Below, piece after piece: positions 20,389 to 30,501 of a DNA stretch of 64,000 nt. The notes under the pieces are model-generated. The model did no database searches. It was not told the origin of the DNA and saw only the letters and a program-made list of their open reading frames with translations. The stretch's first letter is position 1, and each line of letters opens with the position of its first letter. A program made the position numbers and the translations under genes. This stretch comes from Candidatus Liberibacter americanus str. Sao Paulo (lineage in GTDB: Bacteria > Pseudomonadota > Alphaproteobacteria > Rhizobiales > Rhizobiaceae), in contig NC_022793.1 of the NCBI RefSeq assembly GCF_000496595.1, positions 868,001-932,000 on the forward strand. Reading direction: 5' to 3'.

Positions 20389-21378
20389 TTATTTATAGAT
20401 AAAAGAGCTTTTAAAAAAATTTTTTATAGCTTCATCCACAGTAATATTACCAACAACAACATCTGATATAGCCTTGAAAATAGGCAAATTAAGGCCAAAA
20501 TTAAACGCTAATTGAATTGCTCGTGAAGCAGCAAAACCCCCCTCCACAAGTCCCATTTTGTCGACATCATACTGATTGCCTTTTCCAAGCAGTACTCCAA
20601 AACTAAAATTACGAGATTGTTCACTCGTAGCGGTCAATACTAAATCCCCCAAACCAGACAAGCCATAAATAGTATCAGAACGACCTCCCATAGCATGCGA
20701 TAATGCGGCCATTTCTGATAAACCACGCACCATAATTACTGCACGAGATGAATCACCAATTTTTCTACCCTCTAAAATGCCGATAGCTATAGCAACAATG
20801 TTTTTTAAAGCACCTCCTAATTGAACACCAATACGATCATCCGAACAATCAATACAAAAAGAATTATTAGAAATAATATCAGCAATATATCTTGCTCTTT
20901 TAATATCTTTTGAAGCCAAAGTGACTGCTACTGGTAATCCTCTTGCAAGTTCAGTAGCAAATCCAGGCCCAGAAAGAACTGAAAAATTATGTGACGGCAA
21001 AGTTTTTTCAGAATAATCGCTTAAAACTGTTCCAGTATGACGCTCAAACCCCTTAGAGCAAATAACAATATCCGCCGAATCACTCAACCATTTTCCATAA
21101 AAATTAATAGCTTCTCCATATCCATAAGAAGAAGTTGCAAAAAAAACGATATCAGCTTCTGACAATCGTTTATAATCTGTTGAAAAAAATAAACGATTGG
21201 AAAGTTTTATGCCCGGCAAAGCTTTAGTATTAATCCCAGAATATTCTAATTGTTTTATCAAAGCTTCTTGCCGTCCTAGCAATGTAACACAAGACTTACC
21301 AGATGAAGCAATAACACTAGATAAAGCCGACCCAAAAGCTCCAGAACCAACAACAAATATTATGGGATATTTTTTCAT
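20389..21378 (-). CDS. gpsA: Glycerol-3-phosphate dehydrogenase [NAD(P)+]
   Basis: Makes sn-glycerol 3-phosphate for phospholipids from dihydroxyacetone phosphate. GSGAFGSAL (12-20) is the nucleotide turn, [11 protein letters not shown] and [19 protein letters not shown] follow, [12 protein letters not shown] has the catalytic lysine, and [10 protein letters not shown] is the C-terminal signature. 329 residues, normal. Its ATG overlaps the tsaD stop codon (ATGA), so the two are translationally coupled, a conserved pair in Rhizobiales. Confidence 0.95.
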   Translation of the reverse strand: MKKYPIIFVVGSGAFGSALSSVIASSGKSCVTLLGRQEALIKQLEYSGINTKALPGIKLSNRLFFSTDYKRLSEADIVFFATSSYGYGEAINFYGKWLSDSADIVICSKGFERHTGTVLSDYSEKTLPSHNFSVLSGPGFATELARGLPVAVTLASKDIKRARYIADIISNNSFCIDCSDDRIGVQLGGALKNIVAIAIGILEGRKIGDSSRAVIMVRGLSEMAALSHAMGGRSDTIYGLSGLGDLVLTATSEQSRNFSFGVLLGKGNQYDVDKMGLVEGGFAASRAIQLAFNFGLNLPIFKAISDVVVGNITVDEAIKNFFKSSFIYK

Positions 21379-22466
21379 GCTTTGGCTCCACGCTTTCCAA
21401 ATCCTATTTTAGAACACGATTTTTCGTCTAGAGGCCAGCGAGAACGTGGCGATACTAACAAACCATCTGACATGAAACCAGCCTCCATCCTTTCCAAAGC
21501 TGCCCAAGCAATCATTGCTGCATTATCTGTGCATAAATTCAATGGAGGAGCAATAAAAATAAAATCATTCAAAGAACAAAGGTCCTTAAGAGAAGAACGA
21601 ATAAATTGATTAGAAGCAACGCCTCCAGCAACGACCAGCACAGGTTTTTTGTCTGGAAATTCTTTGCGAAATCGAACTAATCCTTGCTCTAATCTATTAC
21701 AAAGAATACGAGTAACTGTAAATTGAAAAGACGCACTAACATCAGAAATATCACTTTTATCAAGAACACCAAGAGAACGTATTTTCTGTTGAACTGATGT
21801 CTTTAATCCAGAAAAGGAAAAGTCATATACTGAATCTTTTACAATAGGACACGGAAATTTAAACCTTTTAGCGTCTCCCGATAGTGCATTTTTTTCTATT
21901 GATACCCCTCCTGGATAAGATAATCCCAAAGATTTGGCTACTTTATCAAAACATTCTCCAAGAGCATCATCAATTGTAGTAGCCCAACGATCATATTGAG
22001 AAATGCCCCTTACTAATACTAACTGTGTATGGCCTCCTGATACCAATAGCACAAGGTAAGGAAAATCCAATCCATCCGTAAGACGAGCTGTCAAAATATG
22101 CCCCTCTAAATGATTAATCGCATATAAAGGCTTATTACTAGCATAAGAAATAGCTTTAGCTGTCATAATTCCTACTATTAATCCTCCTATTAAACCTGGG
22201 CCAGATGTAACTGCTATTGCATCCATATCAGAAATTTGCATACTAGCATTAGATAATGTCTCTTTAATTAAAATATCTAAAACTTCTATATGAGCACGAG
22301 CGGCAATTTCAGGAACAACTCCACCGTAATCACGATGTTTATCAATCTGAGAAAAAACAACATCTTCAATAATATGACCACGAGGACCTTCACGATGAAC
22401 TAAAGCAACAGCTGTCTCATCACAGCTAGTTTCTATACCTATAACTTTGTATTCTTTTTTAATCAT
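21375..22466 (-). CDS. tsaD: tRNA N6-adenosine threonylcarbamoyltransferase
   Basis: Transfers the threonylcarbamoyl group to A37 of ANN-reading tRNAs, working with TsaB and Tsa[15 protein letters not shown] opens the ASKHA fold. [10 protein letters not shown] carries the metal-binding His-x3-His. [20 protein letters not shown] and VVAGGVASN follow. ATG 22466 ([16 protein letters not shown]) gives 363 residues. An upstream ATG at 22541 would add 25 residues unlike the family and run into the divergent hemC start. It is followed by gpsA with a 4-base overlap. Confidence 0.94.
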   Translation of the reverse strand: MIKKEYKVIGIETSCDETAVALVHREGPRGHIIEDVVFSQIDKHRDYGGVVPEIAARAHIEVLDILIKETLSNASMQISDMDAIAVTSGPGLIGGLIVGIMTAKAISYASNKPLYAINHLEGHILTARLTDGLDFPYLVLLVSGGHTQLVLVRGISQYDRWATTIDDALGECFDKVAKSLGLSYPGGVSIEKNALSGDAKRFKFPCPIVKDSVYDFSFSGLKTSVQQKIRSLGVLDKSDISDVSASFQFTVTRILCNRLEQGLVRFRKEFPDKKPVLVVAGGVASNQFIRSSLKDLCSLNDFIFIAPPLNLCTDNAAMIAWAALERMEAGFMSDGLLVSPRSRWPLDEKSCSKIGFGKRGAKA

Positions 22467-22541
22467 TGCAATGCTTAAAGTTGTAATATTTAAATTAATA
22501 TAAACAGTTATTGTCTTAACCACTATAATAGATGAATACAA
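22467..22541. promoter_or_regulatory. Divergent promoter region between tsaD and hemC
   Basis: These 75 bases separate the two divergent start codons and must hold both promoters if neither is leaderless. TATAATAG on the plus strand at about 22525-22532 could be the hemC -10 box. No further site is clear. Confidence 0.35.
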
Positions 22542-23465
22542 ATGGGAAAAAAAGTTTTTAAAATAGGAACACGTCGCAGCCCATTAGCAATAACACATGC
22601 ATTTGAAGCACGATCTCGCCTTATGGAGTATCACAAACTATCCGAAGAAAGATTTGAAATCGTTCCTTTATTAACAAAAGGTGATATAATGACAGATATA
22701 GCATTACGCGAAATTGGTGGAAAAGGACTATTCACTGAAGCGATAGAAAAAAAATTAATATCTGGAGAAATTGATTTTGCCGTACATTCTGCAAAAGATA
22801 TGCCCACAAAATTATTAAAAGGGATTAAAATTTCAGCTTATCTAAAACGAGAAGATATTCGCGATGTTTTAATTAGCAAAAATAAAAAAGGATTGAATGA
22901 TCTTTCTATTAATAGCGTTATTGGAACATCATCTTTACGCCGCAAAGCACTACTACTTAGATGGAACCCCAATATATCAGTTATAGACTTCCGAGGCAAC
23001 ATAAATACACGTATTAATAAACTAGCAAATAACCAAGCTGATGCTATCGTTTTAGCTTTTGCGGGAATTAAAAGGCTGAAAAAGGAGACAATAATAACAG
23101 AAATTCTTAATCTTGAAGACTTTCCTCCTTCTCCTGCACAAGGAGCAATATGTATTGAAACACATGAAAGTAATATAAAAGCGCAAGAACTTGCATCAGC
23201 TATTAATCATAAAAATACATGGGATGCTGTAAGCTGCGAACGTGAATTCCTTTCCGAACTTGACGGATCTTGCAAAAGTGCAATAGCTGGATTTGCATAT
23301 TGTAGAGAACAATATCTTTATTTTTATGGAATAATTTTGACACCAGATGGCAAACTTTTTTATGAAGTATCTAAAAATGGAAAGTGTGATGACGCCGTTC
23401 ATATAGGACGTGAAGCTGGTAAACACATAAGGCTTATAGCTAATAAAAGTGTTTTTAGTAGTTAG
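22542..23465 (+). CDS. hemC: Hydroxymethylbilane synthase (porphobilinogen deaminase)
   Basis: Joins four porphobilinogens into hydroxymethylbilane for heme and related tetrapyrroles. [14 protein letters not shown] opens domain 1. Catalytic Asp is in [17 protein letters not shown] and [10 protein letters not shown] bind cofactor and chain, and Cys in [11 protein letters not shown] holds the dipyrromethane cofactor. The usual GGCxxPxA is here GSCKSAIA. 307 residues, normal. It is divergent from tsaD, as in rhizobia, and starts the hemC-hemD-COG4223-hemY group. Confidence 0.95.
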   Translation: MGKKVFKIGTRRSPLAITHAFEARSRLMEYHKLSEERFEIVPLLTKGDIMTDIALREIGGKGLFTEAIEKKLISGEIDFAVHSAKDMPTKLLKGIKISAYLKREDIRDVLISKNKKGLNDLSINSVIGTSSLRRKALLLRWNPNISVIDFRGNINTRINKLANNQADAIVLAFAGIKRLKKETIITEILNLEDFPPSPAQGAICIETHESNIKAQELASAINHKNTWDAVSCEREFLSELDGSCKSAIAGFAYCREQYLYFYGIILTPDGKLFYEVSKNGKCDDAVHIGREAGKHIRLIANKSVFSS

Positions 23466-23642
23466 ATATAAAAAAATAATATGTAAATTAATAGTGTATA
23501 TATTTTATAATAAAGGCTTCAAATATTGTTAATTTATAATATTAGGTCTAAATATTTGCCTTAGGATATAAAAAATTACAACCTTAAAAGAAATCTTAAA
23601 ATAAATTTATACAATCTTGGGAACTTGATAAAAAATAAAGTC

Positions 23643-24341
23643 ATGCGCATTGTTATAACAAGGCCTAAAGAAAAAGCATTTTGCACGTCGGAAAAAATAA
23701 AAAAAATGGATCATACACCTATTATGATGCCATTATCATATTTTACTCACGATAAAGAAGCTGTAAAAATAGCTTGTCAGCAACCATATGCGGCTATAGC
23801 CATAACAAGTAGTGAAGCTATAAAGACATTACCTCCTAATGTTTCTCATCATACGCCGATATTTGCTTCTGGAGAAAAAAGTGCATTAATAGCTCAAAAA
23901 AAAGGATTTTATAATATATTTCACGGGATTGGTCACAGTATTGATCTAGCTCAAAAAATTATTCAACAAAAAAAAATATTTAAATCAAAAATCCCATTAT
24001 TATATTTAGCTGGGAAATCTAGAAACACCTATTTTGAAAATTATATGATCGAACATCAAATACCTATTAGAATAATTGAATGCTACAGTACTTGGAGCAT
24101 TACTTACACTAAAAATGATGTAAAAAAATCACTACAAAATGCAGATGCAATACTTTTTTATGCAAAATCTGCAGTTTCCCGTTTTTTCCTGCTGCCTTCA
24201 TACATAAAAAAATCTGCTTATTTGTTTTGTTTAAGTCATAATATAGCAAAAGAAATACCTGAATCGTGCAAAAACAAGGTTTTTATATCAAATTTACCAA
24301 AAGAATCTTCAATATTAGAATTATTAAAAGACAATATTTAA
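23643..24341 (+). CDS. hemD: Uroporphyrinogen-III synthase
   Basis: Closes and inverts ring D of hydroxymethylbilane. HemD sequences are poorly conserved. The start RIVITRPKEKAFCTSEKIK, the segment AIAITSSEAIKTL, and ADAILFYAKSAVSRFFLL (the C-terminal AxxFTSxxxV region) fit the bilobal HemD fold. 232 residues from ATG 23643; a TTG at 23625 would add six residues and is less likely. It is preceded by a 177-base gap after hemC. Call rests on these blocks and on position between hemC and the mitofilin/hemY pair. Confidence 0.85.
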   Translation: MRIVITRPKEKAFCTSEKIKKMDHTPIMMPLSYFTHDKEAVKIACQQPYAAIAITSSEAIKTLPPNVSHHTPIFASGEKSALIAQKKGFYNIFHGIGHSIDLAQKIIQQKKIFKSKIPLLYLAGKSRNTYFENYMIEHQIPIRIIECYSTWSITYTKNDVKKSLQNADAILFYAKSAVSRFFLLPSYIKKSAYLFCLSHNIAKEIPESCKNKVFISNLPKESSILELLKDNI

Positions 24342-24476
24342 TTTTCTATAAAAATTAATATGTTATTTGTATTATGTTTACAAATATTATAATCAATTAA
24401 ATATAGTTAAGAAAAAAATAACATTATATTGATTTATTATTATCAATATTAGCTTAATCAGTCAGGATAAATGCTT

Positions 24477-25610
24477 ATGACGCCTAATGATAATAATCCC
24501 CCAAAGGAAAACAATAAGTCATGCAATAAAGAAAATATGGACCATATCGACAACAACATTGATTGCCAAGAAAAAATATGGAATACAGAATTAGGTGGCT
24601 ATCAGTATAATAAAACATATCGAATAATTGCTAGAATACTTATTGGAATACTGCTATTATCCTGTCTATTTGGAATTTCATTTGCTATCGTTTTAGGAAT
24701 AAAACTTTATCATGGAAGTAGCATATTCTTTACATATAAAGATCCATTATTGGAACAAATATCAAATCAAAAAAAAGAAGAAAGTCATAATAATAGCATA
24801 AATCAATATGATCTAGATCAATCATTGACATATATCCATGATAATCAACAAATAAAAAATGCTGATAATTCAGAAAAATCAAATGGAAATAATAAGGATT
24901 TAAATCAAATAAATCAACTTATATCTGATCAAAAACATAAAGAATCAAAGGATTTATACAAACAAGAAAATGTTAGTGTAAAATTATTTAACGAAGAAAT
25001 ATATCATTTAAAAAGATTAATATTAAATATTAATAAAAGCTATGACGATATTAAAAGTCGTCTGGAAAAAACAGAGAAAATAATTGAAAATCCACTAAAA
25101 AATTCCAATATTCAACGAATGATATCTTTGATTATCATTAATGACTCGATAAATAGAGGTGAATATCCATTTGATAAAAAAATGATCACAGATGGAATAT
25201 CCATATTAGATCCATGTACCTCTGTACTTATGAAATTCGCTAATGCAAAAATACCAACACTTTTAGAAATTGCCTTACAATTTCCGAAAGTTTCTGAAGA
25301 GATGATTGCAGAAACTGAATCTATGGATAAAGATATGGGATTTATAAAATATTTGTTTTACCAATTAAAAAAATTAATCAAAGTACGTTTTATAGGAAAT
25401 ACTGAGGGTGATAACATAACAGCATTAATTTCACGAATCGAAAATAATCTAAAAAATGGAGATCTTATAAAAGCCTCTTCTGAATGGGATAAAATACCAG
25501 AAAAAGCACAGAAACCTGGTATATTTTTAAGAAATGCAATTGATGCACATATCTGCTCTGATAAGATAATAAAAGAAGAATTGGCAAAAATTTCAAATAA
25601 AAACCTATAA
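24477..25610 (+). CDS. Mic60/mitofilin-family inner-membrane protein (COG4223)
   Basis: A highly charged Asn/Lys-rich N-terminus (about 1-48) leads into one membrane span (about 51-75, IARILIGILLLSCLFGISFA). A long low-complexity, coiled-coil-prone part follows (about 95-200), then a conserved C-terminal region with ISLIIINDSINRGEYPFDKK, GLLxxP-like segments and ALISRIENNLKNGDLIKASSEWDKIPE, the mitofilin-type end. In alphaproteobacteria the Mic60 homologue lies beside hemD and hemY, as here, and shapes intracytoplasmic or cristae-like membranes. The second ATG (24477) is preferred because AGGA lies 9-10 bases before it; ATG 24471 is in frame. Strong asparagine/lysine bias reflects low GC. Confidence 0.75.
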   Translation: MTPNDNNPPKENNKSCNKENMDHIDNNIDCQEKIWNTELGGYQYNKTYRIIARILIGILLLSCLFGISFAIVLGIKLYHGSSIFFTYKDPLLEQISNQKKEESHNNSINQYDLDQSLTYIHDNQQIKNADNSEKSNGNNKDLNQINQLISDQKHKESKDLYKQENVSVKLFNEEIYHLKRLILNINKSYDDIKSRLEKTEKIIENPLKNSNIQRMISLIIINDSINRGEYPFDKKMITDGISILDPCTSVLMKFANAKIPTLLEIALQFPKVSEEMIAETESMDKDMGFIKYLFYQLKKLIKVRFIGNTEGDNITALISRIENNLKNGDLIKASSEWDKIPEKAQKPGIFLRNAIDAHICSDKIIKEELAKISNKNL

Positions 25611-25621
25611 CAGGATATATA

Positions 25622-27115
25622 ATGCTACGTATCACATATTATTTTTGCATAATATTTATTGTTATATCGAGCTTAATTACTGCTTCATACTATTCAAAAG
25701 ATATATCCATCATATTAGGAAATCAAGTTTATCAAACTAGCTCTATAGTTGCACTATCTTTTGTTTATGTTCTGCTATTCGCATTAACATTTATATTGGC
25801 AATATTAAGATTTTTTTTCGACTGTCCACATGCTATAGTTCGAGTATTCAACAAACACAACTATAATAAAGGATACAATGATTTATCAACGGGATTAATA
25901 GCACTTGCAGCTAAAAATAAAGTTTTAGCTAGAAAAATAGCTTCAAATATATCAAGTAAAATAAATCCCACCACTGAACCATTAGTACTTCTACTAGAGT
26001 CACAACTTGCTATAGCTGATCATCAGCACCTTGTTGCACTTGAAAAATTCGAAATGATGTTAAAGATACCAGCGACAAAAGAATTTGCACTTTATGGATT
26101 ATATAATGAATCATGTCGTATAGGCGATTTAAAATCAGCAAAATATTATGCAGAAGAAGCAATAAAAAAATCTACTAATTTAGAATGGTGTATTGATGCT
26201 GTTTTGCAACACTATGTGCATGAAAAAGATTGGTCTAATGCTATCAATTTTTTAAATCAGCAAAAAAAGAGTAATTGTATTAAAGATTATAATCGCAAAA
26301 AATCTATACTCTTGATAGCTAGATCATTAGAAAATTTATCAATTGATAATGCAACATCTGCTTACAACGATGCTATGGAAGCTCTAAAAATATGTAATGA
26401 TTCAATTGTTGCCGCAATATCTGCTGCTAAAGCTTTAATTATACAAAATAAGATTAATAAGGCTGAAAAAGTTTTAGAACAAATATGGAAAATTAATACT
26501 CATCCTGAAATTGCTAATATTTACATAACACTCTCATCAAAAAATTCATCAGATAAAATAAAGAGAGCCTTAAAATTAGAATCTATCAATAAAAATAATG
26601 TAGAATCTCTAATCGCTGTTGCAAAAACTTTGTTGAAAGAAGGAAATATAAATCAGGCACGCAAGAAAGCAATGTATGCAGCTGAAAAATATCCTAGAAA
26701 AGGAATATTTTTGCTTCTAGCTGAAATAGAAAAATCCTTTCCTGAGAATATTAATTCTGTAATATATTGGACAGAAAAAGCAATAAATGCTATACCAGAC
26801 CCAATTTGGATAGCAGAAGACGGCTCATTATCTGAAGAGTGGATTCCTGTATCACCCGTCAGCGGTAAAATATGTATATTTTCATGGAATATAATCACAA
26901 AAAACAATGAATATATTTATCATAAACATCAAACATCATTTTTCAGACAAAATATTCCTGAAAATAATTTAAACCTATCTAAACAAAATAAAAAAATACC
27001 AAAAGAATCAAAGGTTTTCATAAACTACCATTCCAACAATAGACATCAAGAAAATAATTTATTACGACAACCAGACGATCCAGGGGTAGACAAAAAACAT
27101 TCTAATATCGTATGA
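25622..27115 (+). CDS. hemY: HemY-like TPR inner-membrane protein
   Basis: 497 residues. Two N-terminal membrane spans (about 5-27 and 43-67) are followed by the HemY_N segment (FFFDCPHAIVRVFNKHNYNKG), then helical TPR-like repeats with ALEKFEMMLKIPATKEFALYGLY and NEASCRI-like turns. In Rhizobiales this protein is always near hemC-hemD; a role in heme synthesis is named but not biochemically proven. This is not the protoporphyrinogen oxidase also called HemY. AGGA lies 6 bases before ATG, and the gene starts 11 bases after the mitofilin gene. The C-terminal 60 residues are polar and low in complexity, with a SNIV end. Confidence 0.85.
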   Translation: MLRITYYFCIIFIVISSLITASYYSKDISIILGNQVYQTSSIVALSFVYVLLFALTFILAILRFFFDCPHAIVRVFNKHNYNKGYNDLSTGLIALAAKNKVLARKIASNISSKINPTTEPLVLLLESQLAIADHQHLVALEKFEMMLKIPATKEFALYGLYNESCRIGDLKSAKYYAEEAIKKSTNLEWCIDAVLQHYVHEKDWSNAINFLNQQKKSNCIKDYNRKKSILLIARSLENLSIDNATSAYNDAMEALKICNDSIVAAISAAKALIIQNKINKAEKVLEQIWKINTHPEIANIYITLSSKNSSDKIKRALKLESINKNNVESLIAVAKTLLKEGNINQARKKAMYAAEKYPRKGIFLLLAEIEKSFPENINSVIYWTEKAINAIPDPIWIAEDGSLSEEWIPVSPVSGKICIFSWNIITKNNEYIYHKHQTSFFRQNIPENNLNLSKQNKKIPKESKVFINYHSNNRHQENNLLRQPDDPGVDKKHSNIV

Positions 27116-27474
27116 AATAATATTTAAAAAATAATTGTTAAAAGTTATAAAAATGATGATTTTATTCACGATATATATTATTTGAAGAGAAAATAAGCAA
27201 GCAAATAAAAATCATTAAGTAGTTACTGCTTGTATTATTATATTCTATTTATTAATAAAGTATAATCTTTAATAAATCATATTTTTAAAATTTGATCTCA
27301 TATAAATATACAAATTGTATATTTTTCTAATACAAAAATAATTTTCATTTATAATATTAGCATATAATATAAATTTTGTTTAATTGTGATATATCAATTA
27401 AATATGACAAAATGATATTATAGGTTTTAATTACTATCTATATATTCTTTCATAGAAAGGGCATTTTTGGATAA
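27116..27474. other. Spacer before queD with a 24-base inverted repeat
   Basis: No gene is seen. TTTAATTG (27379-27386) and CAATTAAA (27395-27402) are perfect 8-bp arms around an 8-base centre, 73 bases before the queD start, a possible operator or leader hairpin. The 16-mer TGATCTCATATAAATA at 27293-27308 recurs after queC. I looked for a preQ1-riboswitch pattern (short C-rich stem, A-rich tail over the ribosome-binding site) and did not find one. Confidence 0.35.
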
Positions 27475-27834
27475 ATGAAAATTACACAAGCTTTTACATT
27501 TGAAGCCGCACATAGACTTCCACATGTACCAAAAAACCATAAATGCTATAGAATGCATGGACATTCTTATAGGGTAGAGCTTATAATGGAAGGAGATATA
27601 GATCCTAAGACAGGATTTGTAGATGATTTTTTCAATATTGAAAGATATTTTGAACCATTACTTGAAAAATTAGACCATCAATATCTTAATGAAGTTCCAG
27701 GATTAGAAAATCCTACAGCAGAAAATATTGCTATATGGATTTGGGAACGTTTACATAATGTAATAAAAATATTATCAGCAATACGAATTTATGAAACACC
27801 AATGTCATGGGTCGAATACACGGGTGATTTATGA
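27475..27834 (+). CDS. queD: 6-carboxytetrahydropterin synthase
   Basis: Second step toward 7-cyano-7-deazaguanine (queuosine precursor): converts dihydroneopterin triphosphate to 6-carboxytetrahydropterin. FEAAHRLPHV has zinc ligand His13. CYRMHGHSYRV has catalytic Cys24 and zinc ligands His28 and His30. LDHQYLNEVPG and NPTAENIAIWIW complete the pterin site, ending in the ETP block. 119 residues, normal. AAAGGG lies some 10 bases before the ATG. Its stop overlaps the queC start (ATGA). QueE, needed between QueD and QueC, is not in this window. Confidence 0.94.
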   Translation: MKITQAFTFEAAHRLPHVPKNHKCYRMHGHSYRVELIMEGDIDPKTGFVDDFFNIERYFEPLLEKLDHQYLNEVPGLENPTAENIAIWIWERLHNVIKILSAIRIYETPMSWVEYTGDL

Positions 27835-28553
27835 ATGATAATATAAAAAATAAATATTCCGCTCTATTACTATTTTCTGGAGGACAAGACTCTTCTACAT
27901 GTCTCGCGTGGGCGCTAAACAAATTTGATAGTGTAAAAACTATTGGATTTGATTACGGACAGCGCAATAAAATAGAACTAAAGTGTAGAATTAATATACT
28001 TAAAAAAATTATAAAATTAATACCAGAATGGCAAGAATCTTTAGGAGAAGATTTTATATTACCACTTACAACAATTGGAGAAATTTCTAATTCATCCCTA
28101 ACAAAAAATATTGAAATGAAGATTAAAAATAACGGCTTACCTAATACATTTGTTCCGGGACGTAATATAATTTTTTTAGTATTTGCAGCAGCATTAGCAT
28201 ATCGTCTTGGTATAAAAAATATTATAGCTGGCATGTGTGAAACAGATTATTCAGGATATCCTGATTGTCGCGATAATACCATTAAAGCTGTTGAAACAGC
28301 TCTTAATTTAGGGATGGAAAATAATTTCATCCTACACACGCCGCTAATGTGGTTAAAAAAATATCAAACTTGGCAAATGATTCAAGACATTGGAGGAAAA
28401 AAATTAGTAGATCTAATCATTGAAGAAAGCCATACTTGCTACTTAGGAATAAGAGACAAACGCCATGAATGGGGATATGGATGCGATTCATGCCAAGCAT
28501 GTAATTTAAGGAAAAAAGGTTGGATAAAATATAATAAAGGTATAAAATTATGA
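27831..28553 (+). CDS. queC: 7-cyano-7-deazaguanine synthase
   Basis: ATP-dependent formation of preQ0 from 7-carboxy-7-deazaguanine. The PP-loop is SGGQDSSTC (about 16-24), TFVPGRNIIFL is a family block, and GMCETDYSGYPDCRD binds substrate. The C-terminal zinc site uses the cysteines of CYLGIRD and YGCDSCQACNLRKKGW. 240 residues, normal. Co-translated with queD through an ATGA overlap. Supports queuosine modification of tRNA in this organism. Confidence 0.95.
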   Translation: MNDNIKNKYSALLLFSGGQDSSTCLAWALNKFDSVKTIGFDYGQRNKIELKCRINILKKIIKLIPEWQESLGEDFILPLTTIGEISNSSLTKNIEMKIKNNGLPNTFVPGRNIIFLVFAAALAYRLGIKNIIAGMCETDYSGYPDCRDNTIKAVETALNLGMENNFILHTPLMWLKKYQTWQMIQDIGGKKLVDLIIEESHTCYLGIRDKRHEWGYGCDSCQACNLRKKGWIKYNKGIKL

Positions 28554-28817
28554 AATAGAAATAATTACAAAATGATCTCATATAAATAACTTAATATCAT
28601 ATACAGGAATACAAGTAATATACATATATATTATAGATATATAGCGTAGATTTCCTTTCTTAAAGAAAAATTAGTTTTAATAAACGTATTTGATAATTAT
28701 CTAATTGTTTACTAAATTATATGTGATAAATAGATTTTGTTAGGTTGTTTTTTATACAAACTATATATATTCGTATGAAAAACTACTTTCGAGCATTAAA
28801 AATAAGAAAGATCAAGG

Positions 28818-30056
28818 ATGTTTTTAAAGAAAATAGTTGGATTGAACTATAAACATAAAAAAGCACTATTTTATATATTTTCTATATCAATAGGCATACT
28901 CTCGGGAGTAAGCAATATTCCTATTTTAAATGAATTAGCAGAGTTTATTGCTAATGCTTTTGTAAGGATTTTTGCATTTATCAGTTTACCATTAGTATCT
29001 TTGTCATTAATTGTAAGTTTATCAAGATATTCTCCTGAACAAGGAATGGGAAATATATGGTTAAAAACTGTATTTTATGCAATGTTAACAACTGTAATTG
29101 CAGCATCTGTGGCATTGATATTGTATAACATAATTTCCCCTGCTAATATGACAATCAAAGTAGATAATAATCTTATTATATCAAAAAGCAGTTATTTTTC
29201 ATATATCTCTACATTAATTCCAAATAACTTCATATATCCATTCTTGCATGGTCAAGTGATAACAATACTTGCTATATGTCTATCTATAGCAATTGCTATC
29301 AATTTTATTGAAAATGAGCAGGTAAAAGGCACCTTAATATCATTTTTTAGGGGAATGCATAGCGTATTCCTAACAATCACTGGATGGATTATGAGTGTCA
29401 TACCTATAGCTGTAGGAGCTTTTATAGCATCAACTATTTTACGAATTAAATCCGGATCTGATGTTAGTGGCTTAGGAGAATACTTCTATGTCATAATCTT
29501 ATCTAATCTAGTGCAAGGAATGATAGTTTTACCAATATTCCTATCACTATACGGCCTAAATCCATTGAAAATTGCTAAAGGTATGATGCCAGCTATATTG
29601 GTAGCTTTTTTCTCTAAATCGTCGACTGGTACCTTACCAGTAACAATGCAATCTATAGAAAAAAATCTCGGTGTTTCCCCTCAAATTAGCAGAGCAATTT
29701 TACCTTTTTGCACATCTATTAATATGAATGGCTGTGCTGCTTTTATATTTACAACTATAGTATATGTAATGCAAAATAACGGTATAGAAATGAGCCTTAG
29801 TCAAATGTTTTTATGGGTTATAATTGCATCTGTAGCTGCAGCTGGAAATGCAGGAGTGCCTATGGGATGCTTCTTTTTAGGTGGTAGCCTCTTAGATAGC
29901 ATGGGTGTCCCTACAAATATAATGGGAATGATTCTACCGTTTTATGCCGTAGTTGATATGCTTGAAACAGCATTGAATGTATGGTCAGATGCTTGTGTGA
30001 CAATAGTGGTGGATAAAAAATTCAGTCATAATAAACAAAAATTAGAAAATGAATAA
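28818..30056 (+). CDS. Dicarboxylate/amino acid:cation symporter (DAACS family)
   Basis: 412 residues, about eight membrane spans with two re-entrant loops. FSKSSTGTLPVTMQSIEKN is the first hairpin, and the GltPh-type SSxxTLP motif is clear. LPFCTSINMNGCAAF is the NMDGT-type cation and substrate motif, with NMNGC in place of NMDGT. AAAGNAGVPMGCFFL is the second hairpin, and the C-terminal DMLETALNVWSDACVT holds the conserved Asp...Asn pair. It imports glutamate/aspartate or C4-dicarboxylates by sodium or proton symport. The altered NMNGC motif makes substrate uncertain. A dicarboxylate importer would feed the TCA genes of this window. Single gene, with wide spacers on both sides. Confidence 0.85.
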   Translation: MFLKKIVGLNYKHKKALFYIFSISIGILSGVSNIPILNELAEFIANAFVRIFAFISLPLVSLSLIVSLSRYSPEQGMGNIWLKTVFYAMLTTVIAASVALILYNIISPANMTIKVDNNLIISKSSYFSYISTLIPNNFIYPFLHGQVITILAICLSIAIAINFIENEQVKGTLISFFRGMHSVFLTITGWIMSVIPIAVGAFIASTILRIKSGSDVSGLGEYFYVIILSNLVQGMIVLPIFLSLYGLNPLKIAKGMMPAILVAFFSKSSTGTLPVTMQSIEKNLGVSPQISRAILPFCTSINMNGCAAFIFTTIVYVMQNNGIEMSLSQMFLWVIIASVAAAGNAGVPMGCFFLGGSLLDSMGVPTNIMGMILPFYAVVDMLETALNVWSDACVTIVVDKKFSHNKQKLENE

Positions 30057-30501
30057 CTAAACAATATATCTAAGGAGATAGTATTTTAAAATAAATAAAT
30101 GAAAATATTTCTTATTACATTCTATTTTTGATCTCATCTTAAATCGTATGTATTGAAATATATAAATTATATCTTTTAATATATAGTTTTCATTATTTAG
30201 TATTAATTTTTATTAAATATTATTATAGAAAGAATCTAAATAATTAGATATTGCAATATTATAGTTAAATCTTTTTTAATACTATTTTTGTTAAAATTTA
30301 GGAATATAATCTTATAATGATATAACTAAAATTTTTACCTAAATTAATTATATATTTCATAATTAAAAGGCAAAACTTAAACAATATATTCTCATTTGTT
30401 TTTAAATATAACAATCACATATAATAATAAAAAATTTAATAGTCCTAAATAATATAAAGAATCAGTAGCAATAAAAAAATTATAATACAATAAATTTTAA
30501 T
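30057..30501. other. Spacer between convergent symporter and ligA genes
   Basis: 445 bases of very AT-rich sequence without a supported gene. A third TGATCTCAT (30129-30137) matches the core of the 16-mer found on both sides of queD-queC. No GC-containing terminator stem is visible for either gene. Confidence 0.35.

Noticed and set aside
22467..22541. Longer tsaD starting at 22541
   Set aside because: The extra 25 residues are unlike the TsaD family, and the segment must hold the hemC promoter.
27116..27474. preQ1 riboswitch before queD-queC
   Set aside because: No compact stem with a C-rich loop and A-rich tail over the ribosome-binding site; only an A/T inverted repeat is present.
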